Source: Larimichthys crocea (lineage: Eukaryota; Chordata; Actinopteri; Sciaenidae). From it: a stretch of 64,000 nucleotides of DNA. Positions 13,176 through 26,679 of the stretch are shown piece after piece. Numbering within the stretch: the stretch's first letter is position 1; every line of letters starts with the position of its first letter. A program made the position numbers and the translations under genes. The notes beneath the pieces are model-generated. The model ran no database searches. It was not told where the DNA came from and worked only from the letters and a program-made list of their open reading frames with translations. The stretch covers positions 5,165,073 through 5,229,072 of the forward strand of contig NC_040032.1 of assembly GCF_000972845.2 (NCBI RefSeq), read 5' to 3'.

Positions 13176-15394
13176 ATATTCAATAATTCAATTGGGGCTT
13201 TCGCTTTTTTTTTGGCACATTCATTTCTCCATTTAGTGGGACTAGATGGTGGAGGACTTTGTAGTACAATGCAACATATTCACAGTGTACAGCAAACAAT
13301 AAACTCATGGAGGCTGCAAACTCTTTCCAAATGACAATGTCAACAACCACTGTGTAGCCTAGCAACATACCCTGTGTGTGTGTGTTTGTTTGTGTGGAGT
13401 GTATATGGTCTATATGTCTCTGCATTGGCTGCTTCATTCTGCTGTTAAAGAGGCAGGTTATATGTAGCCTAATAATTTCTTGCTGGACCAGCCTCAGTGT
13501 GGCTCTTTTTATTTATTGTTGGCCATTATCATTTAATTATCGGAGTTTTGTCCTATTTTCTGGTTAATTCTAATAAGGCTGCATGGAGGAAGGTGGTTGT
13601 AATTGATGATCAGTATGCACAGGCTGCAAATGTTCACTAATAGAGAAGAAATATATTGTTGTTTCAGAACATGAACGGCTTGGTGGTGCGATTCACAATG
13701 AGGCTGTTGCTCCACTTGTGTACACACACAAACGTTAATGCACTTTATTCTGTAGCCAAAAGTGTTCTTTAATTCTAGTAGTTCTATCATATAGCATTAT
13801 CATCACCATAAACCCCACACACATTTTTAAAAACCGTATCACACTAACATTTATTTTGAGTGCGTGACCTACTTTTTATTTCTGTCTTTTACGAGAGTAC
13901 TTTTTACTTGAATAAAATATTCTAGTACTCCTTTCATCCCTGCTCCGCAGTATGTTTCTGTACTTTTTCTGTATTTACACATTTCATTTTTCTGCCTCTG
14001 CCTGCACCTGCACACGTTGTTAATAATCATATCTGAAGGACTGTGTGTGTGTTTTTGTGCATCTGCCATTCTCACTAAGCTGTCTTACTATTAACAATTG
14101 GCTCCTTTCTCAGTGAAGCTACCCCTGCCAGCTATTGTTGTACTTGCTAGCGTTGGCTGTGCATATAGTTTCACAGTAAGGGGCCTTCTGATGATGAGTT
14201 TGCAAAGGAAACAAGCCATCAGCTGCCAGATACAGCTCAGTGTCACTCATTCCTGGGCGCTGGAAGTATGCAAGAGGCACAGCTTTCCTGATTGTTTGTG
14301 CTCACTGGGTCTGTACTGTGTGTGTGTGACTGGAATTTACGGGAAAGGCTTTTCTGAGGGGAAGGTGCCTGTTGGTCAACAAACACGACAGGCACATAAG
14401 TAATTCCTCATTTGAAGATCAGTGTCTCACACTTTATTAATACAAATATATTTTTTACAATTAAACCATTATTATCATATCTGGCAAGTCACAGAACATT
14501 GATCTGAATGTTGGCTGACAATTTGTCGTTATCATTCGTTTTCAGCTAAAACATCTTCTCTTGCAAAACAGTATCTGCCAGCAGCAGCTGAAGAATTTAA
14601 GCTATTTAATGGTTATTTTGGGGCACTCATAGCTCTCGGTTAAGGAAAAGATTGTGGTCTAAGACTGAAAGGGTACACAGTGAGGGAGGCACAATGTGGG
14701 TCAAGATGTGTCTCCAGTATTCAAATTCTAGTCTTAGTGTTTAATAGAAATTAAATTTAGATGCTTTTTTTTTTTTTTTTTTTGCATTTGTATGTACTCG
14801 TCATCCATTGCATTCCATCCATCTTGAGACTTATTTGAGTAATGTCTGTCATCACAGTGAACATCATGTTCAGCATTCTCAACATTGTAGGAAACAGCAG
14901 GAAGTACATCAATATATCCAAATATTCGACGGTGTGGTTCTTTAAAGGGTTTTCAACCTAAGGTCAGGGCCTCCACAAGGGGGTCACAAGATGAACACAA
15001 GCCTTTCTAAACATCCAGCAGCTACGGAGCAACATTATCATAATTATTCACCTGATGAAAGTTTAGTCCAATATTCACTCTCTTCACCAACTCCCAAGGA
15101 AAATGGCTGGTTCTTTAACTAATATATGGTTTACACCAGCTGGTCAGTAACTCTGTATGCTTTTGGTGCTTGGCAGGTTCGGTGGGATTTAAAGATTTTT
15201 GTCTTTAAACTGCTGCCGACTGAGGACAATGCTGTAAGAGACCAAAACAGAAGAAAAACTGGGCTAAAATAGAGCTCAGCATTCTCCATGGTTTGTGTGA
15301 TTCATATAATATTATTACAGCTACTTGAGGAAATTAAATTAACTTGGGAAATGGTTTACAGAAAATGGGTGGCTGACACTCAGTATGAAGTAGT
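13176..15394. other. No recognised gene
   Basis: Only short frames. The block 14930-15260 (GGTTTTCAACCTAAGGTCAG onward) has the look of an old interspersed repeat but I cannot place it. A T20 run lies at 14766-14783. Confidence 0.35.
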
Positions 15395-15570
15395 TGCATT
15401 AATTGCATAGTTGGAGGTTCAATGGTCCACATGTGGATGTGTCCTTGAGCAAAACACTAAACCCCAAGTTGCTCCCAATGGGCAAACATTAGCCTTGCTA
15501 TGATGAGTGAACAAGAGGTAAATTAGAGTACATTGTCCATTAATGTAGAAAAGTGCAGTCCATTAATGCA
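15395..15570 (+). repeat. tRNA-derived SINE-like relic
   Basis: Contains the teleost SINE-type text GTCCTTGAGCAAAACACTAA, 'accccaagttgctcccaatgggc' and a tail 'gtgcagtccattaatg', preceded by a degraded box-B-like GGTTCAATGG. Diverged from the consensus as I remember it. Confidence 0.5.
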
Positions 15571-16039
15571 GAAAACAACCTTGAGTATGGTAGGAGACAG
15601 ACATACCCCCCTCCCCAAGTCTTTTCAGAGCAACAAACAATGCACACATTTTTAATTTCCTTGAAATATAAAACAAACAAAACTAGCTTTAATAAGAGAA
15701 ATCGCTTGAGATGATTTGACTAGAATATCAATGCTTTATTATGTTGTGTTCCTGTTTCCCTTCTGTTTTATCCCAGCCAAATTCAAAAAAGACTACTGTA
15801 CTCAGTGGACAGGCTCACACTCACAAAACACACATGCAGACTTGTAATAAGCATCAGACTGCTGTCATAACAGCAGTCAAGAGCTGAATAATGGATGGGA
15901 ACAAATAGAGACAATTACTTAACAGCTTGTCAATTCAATTAGCCCACTGTTTTAATGGCTTAATCACAGTCATCTCACCCCCTCTCGCTCCCTGTTCTCT
16001 GTCTCATTTTCCCTCCCCTGCCTCTCCTCCCCTTTTTTC

Positions 16040-16480
16040 TATTTGCAGAAGATGACAAGAGTGAGGAGGACAGAGGGAGAAATTAAGCAGTGCCCCGGAG
16101 ATGCAGGAAAAGAAAGAGAAGGGGCAGGCAGAAAGAGGGGGCAGAAAGACGGAAAGAAATACAGAAAGCAAAGCAAGGGATAGATGGAGGGAGGGAGACA
16201 GTGAAGGAAATGATTTATAGGAAACAAAAGAGAACAGGAAGTAAATAAGGACAGAATGAAAAAAACTAATCAACACAGAATGGAAGAAGGAAAAAAGTTA
16301 GCAAAACTAAAAATTAGCGAAGACGAAGGGATGGAGGGAAGAGTAAATGAGGGAGAGAAAGGGGAGAGAAGAAAGAAGGAGGAGGGCATTGGTTGTATAC
16401 TGAGGAATAGAGATAGAACAAGAAAGGGAGAAAGGAAGTTAGCAGTTAGGGAGGTAGACAGACAGGAAGAGGAGACTGGG
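16040..16480. repeat. Purine-rich low-complexity tract
   Basis: About 440 bases in which the + strand is mostly A and G (GGAAG/GAGAG words), with one short mixed break near 16390. Long open frames on both strands here are composition artefacts. A similar but weaker tract lies at 48240-48420. Confidence 0.6.
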
Positions 16481-16984
16481 AGGATGACTCTCAAACACCC
16501 TGCTAGTCAGCTCTGCCTGGATGAAGCATAAATGCAACATAACTCCCTCCACTCTGCTTCTGTCTATCTCAAACACACACAGGAATACACAAACATCTGG
16601 AGACATCTAGTGTTACATGTATTTACATCTGTATCTTTTTCTTTACGCGGCTGTTTGATTATTGGTGCATTTTTATGTCATAGATGACAACAAGCGGCAA
16701 CAATATCAAGCTTCGCACAAAAAGGCGTTTGTACCACTGAAAGCTTTAAATTACATCCCACTGCTGAAAACTCAGTAAAAGCCTTATAGCTTCTTTTTTT
16801 TTATTTTACAATATTTGTTTGTTCATTTTTAAATAGACTTGACAGAGTTTTCTTAAGCAGAAACACTGTATATGAGGGCACTGAAGTTGTTGGATGTGTT
16901 GCTAAAATACTGTATCTCTGTAGCTTAATAAAAGCTCTGACACAACTTCACTTAATGTTGGACTTGATCACATTAGATCAGTGT

Positions 16985-17850
16985 TTCTCAAACTTTTTAC
17001 AACACGTACCACCTCAGAAAATATTATGCTGGTGAGCAGATGGGGAGCAGTGTTCTGGATATATTGGAGTGTATTTATGACTGTGGATGATGTGCCATAT
17101 AAAATTATGCTGCAGTAGTCTATTCTGGATGTGATGAAGGCATGGATCAAGGTTTCAGCAGCAGACAAGGAGAGTTATGGGCGGAGATGAGCTGTGTTTT
17201 TTTTTTTAGATTGAAAGGGGGATCTGGTGATTTGGCTGACATGGCATTCAAAGAATAGGCTGCTGCCGAAAATGACTCAGAGGTTGTGACTGTGTGGAGA
17301 AGGAGACAGAGTGGAGTTATAAATGGTGAGGCAGAAGGTGAGGGTAGTTTTGGTGAGGGATTTTGGTCCAATGATAATCATGTCTGGTTTATCATAGTTT
17401 AGTTGAATGTCTTGCAGTGGTGATGGATTTAGTGGAGATGAGAGACATGGAAGACCATGATGGCATGGGATGTTACCAAGGGGACCATGTAGAGGGTAAA
17501 CAGGAGATGACCAAGCACTGAACTCTGGGGGACACCTTGGGTCAGAGGGTCAATGGAGGAGGTGCAGTTGTTGATGTTGATGAACTGTTTGTATTTGTGA
17601 GATATGACCATACCCAGGAGAGGGTAGTACCAGTGATGCTGAGGGAGGATTCAAGGCGATAGAGAAGGATGATGTTGTTGATTCTGTCAAAAGCTGCAGT
17701 GAGGACGACACTATCAAGGTGACCAGACTATAAGGAGAGGATGAGATTGTTGGTAACTTTAAGGAGGGCTGTTTCTGTCCTGATAACAGGTCAATGGAGA
17801 TGACGTGGACCTTGAGTTGGGAGGCAAAAACACGTTCCATCAGAGATTAA
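16985..17850 (-). pseudogene. L2-clade LINE reverse transcriptase fragment
   Basis: On the reverse strand broken frames match the C-terminal half of an L2-like reverse transcriptase: the palm motif region GVPQSSVLGHLLFTLYM (about 17565-17515), then TTLTFCLTIYNSTLSPS-type text, SKKSLTK-like text, and the thumb region HAFITSRIDYCSIILYG followed by INTLQYIQNTAPHLLT (17130-17030). Frameshifts and stops are frequent and the endonuclease and 5' part are missing, so it is a dead 5'-truncated copy. Confidence 0.75.
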
Positions 17851-20800
17851 TTGGAGATTAGCTGGGAAATTAACATGATATCCAGAGTCCAGTTTCTGTC
17901 TAACACTACAGTTTTTAACTAAAAAAAAAAGTCAACATATTAAGAAAGTATTAAAAAAAAGTACTAAAGTACATTGTCTGTTGTACCTGGGACAACACCC
18001 AACAGTGATGTCAGTGATGTGTACTGATACACCCTGACAATTTAAACGAAAAGGAGTAAACCACAAGTGCATGTTGGATCTAATGAGGTAAAACCTACAG
18101 GAGACACATAGTCCCAGCTCGAGTAAACATTTAGTCAGACTGTTCTTTTGCATACAGGCCTGTAGTTAATCTTTCTTTCCCATTTCTTTGCTATCATTAT
18201 CTGAGGCTAGTACCACAGCAATACACCTGCATTGTTAGCCTATTACCTCACTACTATCTTTTTTTAAATATGATCGTTTGTTTCAAGGCTTAATCATTAC
18301 ATATCAGTATGTTAAGATAAACAATTATCTTTACTTCATTCACTCTTTGTTGTTTGTACAAATTTTTACTTAACTTTGACTTGAGTCAAACATGATGGAT
18401 TAAGTTTAGTAGCAACCATTTTTTTCATGTGTAAGTACATGGAAGGCAGGTTGTCAAGTGGATGGTGGGCACTTTGGTTAAGGATAAAAAAAGTTAAAGG
18501 TTAAAGGTTAATAACACATTGTGTCTCTGTGCCTTGAGTCACTGTTAATGAACACGCTGCTACGTGTGAATAGTTTAAGAAATATTTTACTACAAACTAT
18601 TTACAGATGTTTAATGTTATTTGTTGTATTTAGCACATTTCCAAAAAAGTTGTATGAACTGTCAAGAAGCACCTGGTAGCAGCAAGCCACCATGCAAAGT
18701 GCTCACCTGGCTCTTGACATGTAGCCAGGAGGAGTCCAGGATTGAACCACCAAGCCGGCAACTAGAACAACCTGCTATACCTGCTGAGCCAAAGTCATCT
18801 GGCAGATATGGCACATATGTTCATTAAAAGTGTTTTCTCCATATGTTGATGTTGCATGTCATACCTACCTCTCTCTATCCCCACCGTCTACCTCTATATT
18901 GTCCACTATCTAATAGATCTATCTATGAGTCTTTGTCTGATCTCGAACAAAAAAAAGTGTATTTCATGTGTCAAATTAGTCATAAATAAATGTAATTTCC
19001 AGCAGACAGTGTTGCCAATACACACAGCGAGAGACACACATATACACACATAGCTAGAGACAAGGATGCATCCACACACCGACACACACACAGAGACACA
19101 GCGTACAGTCACAGCTACAGCTGCTACCCCATGCTTCTCTCACCCAGCAGCCCCAGCAGGGTTTGACAACAGCAGACTAGAACACGGAAACATGCAGTTG
19201 CCTGGTGTTTCAAATACCACAGAGAGCACACACACACGCACGCACACACAAACACAGACACACACTAACACGCTTCATCTTCATCACATACCGTCTTTGC
19301 TTCTAGTTTTTTTTTCTCTCTCTCCAGCTTCCTTCCAGCCGTTTCTCTCTCTCATTTTTCTCCACAGTTACATCTTTATACCAGCTTGACAGTCAGTTCC
19401 TTCCTCCCCTATCTCCTTTGCTTTTCTACTCTTGTTCCTCCCTGTCTCCTTCCATTCTTCCTCTTGCCTGAACTACCTCATCTACACTTCACACAGATGA
19501 CAGAAAGTCATACCTAACCAGTAGCAGTGGGAAAGATAATTATTGTCTTCATCTCAGATCTGTTCATTTCCATTTTTTACACAAATCCATTTGCCACTTT
19601 TTCATCAACTGCTAAAACATTACCATTTGCACTACTCCGTGTTAATATTTATTATTCCTTATTTTTTCTAAATAAATATCAATACCTCTGCATCAATACA
19701 GTATGTCTCCTCTTCAAGTCCTGGAAACGGATCAGAAAAACTGGATTTGGAAATTGTAGCATTTGTCCTCAATGTTTCTGTAGGTCAATTGACTTCACAA
19801 CGAGACACAAATGAGCTGACTAATGTCCTGTCATAATCACTGTTAAATATAACCAGTTATCCTAATGAGGTCATTAATTAAGCTAAGTAATGCATTAATT
19901 AGCAAATATTTGATGGCAGTATGTGTGCCTTTACATGACAAAAGTGATCTTAAGTAGGTGTCATTATTGTGTTACTGGCTTGTTTACAGTACAGAGTGGT
20001 ATCACACTCCACGATGCTTTGATGACATAATGTACTGCATTACAATCTGCTATTGTACTGGGATGTTAACTCACAGTGCATAAATAAATGTAGCAACAAC
20101 ATCACTAACAATATGGAAATCTGAACCTGCAGAGCTGGAACTCTCTATTTAACGGCTGACAGAAACACTATAAGTTGAATGAAGAAGAGACACACTGTTC
20201 TCTGCCTGACTCTGCTGAGGAGTCCTTTAGAAAGGCTCTGTGACAGTAACATGGTGGAGACAAGGCAGCTGTCCACTGTGAATACATGGACTATCAATAG
20301 AGGGGTTGTCTTAAATGCAGTTCACTTGTTTCAGGTATGGTGGTCACCCAGATTTTATTTTATCAAAAGATTTTCTTTTCTCTCAGGAAAAGAAACTAAT
20401 AGATGCATAATAATAATACATTCTATGGAATACTGTAATGGATGTCAGAATAAACAGATTTTTTGTGTAATTTTTCATGCTTTGTACAATACATCAAATA
20501 CATTCTTGTTAGGAAGAAACATGACTCTAAGGATGTGGAAGTTGTAGGACTTCACAGAGGAGTGGATGTGAATCTTATTCATTATTCTTTTTATGCGTCC
20601 TGTGGTGCCAAAACCATTGGTGAGGTCTTGTGAAAAATGCTTGTGCATGTTGCTCAGTAAGAACACTACTGAACACAATATCTATATAACACCATGAAAT
20701 CTGAACTTGATGTTGAATGAAAGAAGTATATTTTATATGTACATGACAGTTGTTCTTAGGTGGAGGTGACCTGTTGTATGTGTAGGCATTCTATCTGTGC

Positions 20801-21579
20801 AGCAACAACGCCTAATCATGTCTTTTCTGGGTTTTGTGAGCTCAGATAAATCCCACCAATGAACTACTCCCACTGAGGTCACGTTCACATGCAGAGTGCA
20901 CCTTTACAGATCAGGCCCTAATTATATGTACAATCGTGAGAGTAAATTCAATTAAATCGGAATCACTCTGCACATTCTTGTATGTAAATCTGGCCCTTGA
21001 TGCTTCATGCACACACAGACTCCAACTAAGACTGATGAATTTCCTCCTTGTGAGGTTATTTTAAAGTTTTCTTGCATTAATTGGCTTATATAATGGTCTC
21101 TCGTTAGCGTCTTAGTCATTCAGGTCTCTAGCTTGTTCCTATTAACAAACAACTTTGGATTTAGTTTGAAACATTGTTCTTCTGCAGGCTGCTTTGATCA
21201 GCACAAAGTTCACAAAGTGAAAACAAAGCCACCTGAGTCCTTTACTGCATCACCCACTCAGATACCAGATCAAAACAGCCTAATGGGAAAGACAATTACT
21301 TAACTACACACACCCACGGATACTGTTTTTCACTGTTATTGAAGAACTAGTCTATAACTATCTGAGCACATTAAATCCTACATGATCAGTCCCAGTCTGT
21401 TAATTAAATTTCAAGCGTTGGAAACGCCCAGAACGGTGAATAATTTGAAATGCTAATTTATTGTGTTTTTGTCTTTTACACTGTGTTTGTGAAGATGCAT
21501 AAAGATTCTAATAAATTACCAATAACATAATTTAAAGTCCAAGCTATAACTTTTATGATTGAATCTAAAAAAGTATTAA
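17851..21579. other. No recognised gene (except SINE head at 18.7 kb); CA-rich patches
   Basis: Interrupted CA/CACG-rich stretches at about 19020-19110 and 19226-19275, a pyrimidine-rich stretch at 19290-19500, and an ATTA-rich block at 19855-19915 described under findings. No coding region is supported. Confidence 0.45.
18660..18795 (-). repeat. tRNA-derived SINE head, reverse strand
   Basis: Read on the - strand it has a box-A-like TGGCTCAGCAGGTATAGC and a box-B-like GGTTCAATCCT about 35 bases apart, followed by CTCCTCCTGGCTACATGTC. This fits the head of the same broad SINE class whose body remnant is seen at 15.4 kb. Not an intact tRNA gene: no foldable anticodon and acceptor stem was seen. 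Confidence 0.5.
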
Positions 21580-22203
21580 AGTGTGTAAGATTTAGGGGCT
21601 CTATTTACAGAATGTGGCAGAAATGCATACTGTATGTGTATAATCACCTTAAAATAAGAATTGTTCTGGTTTTGCTATCTTAAAATGAGCCTTTTATATC
21701 ATCAGATATACAGGGGAGATGGGGGCACTATGAAACAATCAATGGCTTTCCCAATACCTGTGCTCTCTCACTCCTCACTCTCATTCACTGTCTACTGTAA
21801 GTCGCTTGACCACTGCTTGTTACTCATTCTCCCACTTAAACCACCAGACACAAGCAAGCAAAGGAAACTTCTTTGTGTCACTATTTTGCAGCATAGATTG
21901 TGAGACAGACACAGAAGTAGAAGCATGGTACATGACATAAACCACACTACAACAGGGAGAGTATCATAGTTTAGTCCATGAACTCCATGAAACACGTTCA
22001 GTTTCGGTCTCATCATCCGATTGGCCATCGCAGCATGGCATTGGGCTGTGTTTTTCCAAAAGTTAAATCTGGCTCAGCTTCTTTGTTACAGGTCGCTGTG
22101 TTTATTCAGCACCACCTGCTGCACTACCCCCACTCAAATGAATGGAAAAGCCTCCATCACAGCTAAGGATTTGGTCTGAATCAGGCCTAAATCCTACACA
22201 CTG
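21580..22203. mobile_element. Dispersed teleost repeat, copy 2, with both inverted ends
   Basis: The left end AGTGTGTAAGATTTAGG is inverted at the right as CCTAAATCCTACACACT (to 22202), which defines terminal inverted repeats of about 17 bp around 620 bp. The left arm matches copy 1 closely (TTTATTTACAGAAT.TGGCAGAAA; AATAAGAATTGTT). The interior from about 21715 differs from the other copies and may be unrelated inserted or captured DNA. Confidence 0.6.
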
Positions 22204-23099
22204 GTCTTTTTAGATGTCTTCCTGCTTTTAGATCTTAGTGTGTATATTTCAGTAAAGAAGGTCTCAAAATAAAGGAACAATGATTTGCTATTTGAGATGC
22301 ATCAGGTCAACCACTGAAAGAGGTCAAATTGTGTTTCCCCCCTGGCATTGAATTTGTCCTCACATTTAGAAAAATAGCTGACAGTGTAAAGCCAAAGCCA
22401 CACACTGCATGTAAGCCCCAGTCCCTGAGGCTGGAACACATGGCGGCTCTAATAAGGAATAACACACTAATACCTCGATTTTAAGCCACTGTCTGAACAC
22501 ATTTACAGGCTGCCATTTAACTGGCTTCCTCTAATATACCTGTCCTCGTGAAGCTAATGCCTGGCTTCATGCCTGCCTCTGACCTGCCTCAAGTGACTGC
22601 CTTCACACAGCTCCCAAAATGTCCACCCTCCCTCCCACTGTTTATTTTCCTTATTAGCATCTGTTGGTCGCCAGTCGAAAGCGATGCTGGCTCTGCACAT
22701 GATGCCACCACAACAGCTGCCGTGTTAAAGTGTAAACCAGAGGTAGTCAAACACTCGGGGGGGTTGGTGTGCCCTCCATCTGACACCAACTTCTCTGGAG
22801 TGGCTTCCTACAGGTCTCCCAGCTGGCACCATAATGGAGGTCATCTGGAGAAATGGAGTTCACTAATGGTTAAATATACTGTATGTCTCAAAAACACATC
22901 ATGACATGAGGGTAGGGGGTGAATTTGCTTTTAAATTTAACAAAGGACACGGTCTTGTTTTTAGCCCCAGATTTTCTGCTAGGAGCTACCTAGCTAATAA
23001 AACATAGAACCTAAATATAAAGGGAAATCTGACATACACATACATACAGTACACACACCAAGACAAGATTAGCAGCAGATCCTTCAAGTCAAGTTAGGG

Positions 23100-23275
23100 C
23101 CTTCATAGCTCAGACTTTTTTTTGTCCTGCACATCCCACAGACACTTGATTGGATTGAGATCTGGGGATTTTGGAGGCCAAGTCAACAACTTGAATTCAT
23201 GGTGTTTCTAAAACTATTCCTGAACTTTTTGCTTTGTAGGGCATTATCCTCCTGAAAGAGGCCACAGGGAATATA
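23100..23275 (-). pseudogene. Tc1-like transposase fragment
   Basis: The reverse strand reads, with frameshifts, LFQEDNALQSKKFRNSFRNT, then a decayed version of the '[18 protein letters not shown]' block that surrounds the catalytic Glu in Tc1 transposases. It is only about 175 bases, from near the second catalytic Asp to the Glu. Confidence 0.65.
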
Positions 23276-24119
23276 AGTTTACTGTTATTTTTTATTCATC
23301 ACTTCTCGACCCAAAATAACTTGAATTAACTTGGTGTAACATAACTTGATGGTGTGTGTATTAGGGAGTGGGATGTATTATCTGCAGCAGTCTCACTGCG
23401 GGGTAATTATTTATTTTTTTAAAATCTCGACTTGTGGAGCTTTAAATGTGGTTTATTTCTTAATTTTGTTACTCTGTTTTGATAAGTGCTTCACAAAAGC
23501 ATTTTTTCTTTTTAATGAAATCAGCAAGTTGATCGAGAGCTTAATAACACATTTATGATTGGGAATAGTACCAGAAGATATCAAGCCACATGAAAATGCA
23601 ATTCACATGCTTTTTTTGTTTGTTTTCTTTCTATAAGTGGATTATTATCCAATGCTCTCCTTCATCATTCTGCAGCAAATCTACCTCCTTAATATCCCAC
23701 CCCATCTTCTTCTCTTTAGTTTTTTCCATTTTATCCATCTCATGGGCACCCACTATACATATTATAGCCTTTATAGCCAACATTAGAAGGATAAAAGCTG
23801 AGAGGAGAGCCTCACAGGCAGCTGGCACTTATTTCTTAACAGGACTGCAAATGAAATTAAAGGTCGACTAAACTCAGTGCAAAACAGCTGTACAGCTGAC
23901 TTTAGCATCAGCTTTTCAGTATTGCCATCTCAATTTAATCTGATTTTTAGAAATGTGTATAAAGAGTTTATCTAACTAAGACATTGATCCCGAGCACCTA
24001 CAGGTCTAAATTTAACTTCAAATATCTGAACACTCACACAGGTGTTTTCAGTTTAAAGTTGAGTGGAGTCTTCGTATTAATAAGAAAGTTAAGTGTAAGT
24101 TGTACATCTAGACAGTATA

Positions 24120-24600
24120 AAGAATTAACATATATTCATGACATCACCCACAGGTTTCTGAAGAGACGTTGTAAGCTCAGTGTGGTGGTTCTGGTCACTG
24201 CCATTATGGCAGTCCTGCCTCTGCCGCCTCCAGGCTAATCTAAAAAAATGGGCAAAGACATGGATCATTGGTAGACCTGAGATGGTCTGAATGAGGCTTG
24301 GGCACACCACAACCCACCTGCACCTACCTGTCAATTAAAGCAGTCACGCTCTTAATTATGTATGACTTTAGGCCTTAATATAATTTGTACAGGTGAATTA
24401 TATAGTAATTCAGCCTCAGTACAGTTGTCATGAATGATGAAATTAGCTAAAGAGACAAAAAGTGTTTTTACCAGGCTGTAAACATGTTTATTTCTGCTGT
24501 GAAGTTGGACATTTTAATACGTGTTCTGTAGTCAGCCTCATGTGGTCATTCAAGGAACTGCAGCTTTGGCACTTACGCACTGGCTTCAATTTATAGCCAC
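24120..24600 (+). repeat. Old interspersed teleost repeat
   Basis: The block with ACCTGTCAATTAAAGCAGTC, 'cttaattatgtatgactttaggcc', 'accaggctgtaaacatgtttatttctgctgtgaag' and 'aaggaactgcagctttggcactta' matches a dispersed repeat I recall from many percomorph genomes. It has no coding capacity; its class is not known to me. Confidence 0.5.
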
Positions 24601-26679
24601 CGAGGTTGTACCAGTTTAAAGGCCTTGTGATATCATAGTGGCAAGGTTTATGAAAGATTTTGTAGCTAATTTAAGATAGCTTCCTCCATTTTGCTAGTGT
24701 GACCTAAAGTGAGGAAGAGTCAACAGTTTGTACATACCCACACAGTCCACAATTAGAAAAGGTCTAATTAGACAACATGCATGGTTTTCCAATGTGTGCA
24801 ACGTGGGTTTTAATTACTGCAATCACAAATAATCAGGAACATACTATTAAACAAGCAAATGAACTGCTGGAGGGACTGAACAAATGTTGCAGTAATGGAT
24901 TTGCACCATGAGGTAAATGTTGATCAAGTGTTATTTGATGACGACCGTGAATAAATCAGCAGGTACACATATGGTTGATTAAAATAACCTTCTGTAGAGA
25001 ACTAGAAATGTTCTCAAATGCTCAGTTTGTGTTAACAAGACCAACGATTTGATTTATACACAGCAAAGCTAAAACTTAAACCGCACTTCTGGTGGCAAAT
25101 GAGTTATTTTGTTCACTTTAAAGTATCATTAAAATGATGATTCACCACCTCTAAGATGTGACCTGATGACGTGTGAGGGAATATTGTGATGGTTCATGAG
25201 CAGAGGTTGAAATGAGAAAGCTGGAGAGAATAATAATAGTGATGTTAGAGCTGGGCTAGATCCAGGGTCAGGGAGTAAGTAATTACATGGCGAGTGAATA
25301 ATCTCATTATTAAGAAATCATAGTCATTGGAAGTCTTTTTTTTTTAAATTACTTAATTTCTTGTTAAGTACTGCAAAAGGTTATAAGGAAAAAAGATCTG
25401 AATGTGAGATTAGTGATAGTGATATAATGACAATAATAATTCAAAATTACAGTCTATTTCATACGTGGAACAGCAGTCTAAGACTCGGAGCAGATTCGCT
25501 TATTTCAGGCAATTCATCTTGCAGCACACATTGTGATTAAGTCTGCAGTCACACACATACAATCACTGCAATCTGAGGATAGTGCAAAAGTGAATTGCCT
25601 CGACTCAATTCTGATATATACTCTGATACCCGATAGTTTAGTGCAAAGATAGATGGGATGTTTAGAGCCAGAATAAATGTGCACAGCAGCAATGACAGAA
25701 AAGAAGATTGTGCTTTTTTTTTTGTACCCACTGTACTCCTGTGGGTTGTTATGCTGTGGTGTATTTGGTGTGTGTGGCATAAGTTAGACTGTTGCCAAAG
25801 TAATACCAAACACCTAGCCCAACTAGCCATCTTACTAGCATTACCTAAGTCTGCTTTTATGTTACCTGTAGCTACTAGCTGGTGCCCACACTAGCAGCCT
25901 GCTTGCTAATTGTATGTAGTAAATCAGTGATGCATGATAACCTGGTCAGCAACACAAACCATTTTGTTATTCAGTTACACAGACTGAGACCACGGATGTT
26001 ACATTAGCAGGCTAAACTAGTTTGACCTGGTCTTTAATCCACTGCCTCCCTTCATCTCTTTAACAGGCTCCTTGAGGCAGGAAGAGATGCAGGGAGCAGG
26101 AGAGCAGCTTCAGAGACTTTGAAAAACGTCCAGAGAGAAGATGCCATTGGGGTGCTGCAGTCCTGTCAGACCAGCCCTCCATCCTTTTCTGCCCCACAGG
26201 TCTCTTCTGTTCTGCAGCCCTCCACCTCTGGTCAGGAAAGGGCCTCAGGAGAAGGGCAGCGGTACATGGAGCCTGTTGATCTCTCACCCACTCGTTTTAG
26301 TGCAGTGGTGGAGATGTTTATGGGGTGGATTAGAGACTCCCATACAACCCGGAGATGTGAGACTCCTGGGTTGTTAGAATATTTCACTCAAACACACATA
26401 CACATACACACACTTACACATATAGTTTCTGATAAGTTTACTTCTTAGTTTGTGATAAGTTTTAATTTTTTAGTAAAGTTTTTATGGTGCATGAGAAGCA
26501 GCAGACATCAAGGACAACTAAACTACAGATGAGTCCCTAGAAAAAAGCCTTTCATCAATGAGAAGCAAAGAACAGTAAGGCTTAGGTTTGCAAAAGACCA
26601 TAATGATTGTACCGTAGAGGACGGGTAAGGTTATCTTGTTTTTTGAGTCCAATTTTCAGCTTTGCCCAACATCTGGTCG
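24601..26679. other. No recognised gene
   Basis: A frame of about 110 codons (26119-26448) lies here but matches no family and has no splice or start context that I would rely on; see rejected items. Confidence 0.4.

Noticed and set aside
16004..16531. Open frames on both strands over 16.0-16.5 kb
   Set aside because: Polypurine/polypyrimidine DNA lacks stop codons on both strands; the Lys/Glu/Arg and Leu/Ser/Phe proteins are artefacts.
18660..18795. Intact tRNA gene
   Set aside because: Box A and box B resemble a tRNA, but the acceptor stem and anticodon arm do not form; better read as a SINE head.
26119..26448. Forward frame of 109 codons rich in Ser, Pro and Gln
   Set aside because: It ends in a CA-repeat-encoded His/Thr run, has no recognised domain, and lies near Tc1 debris. 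It could be a non-coding transcript but nothing in the sequence shows it.
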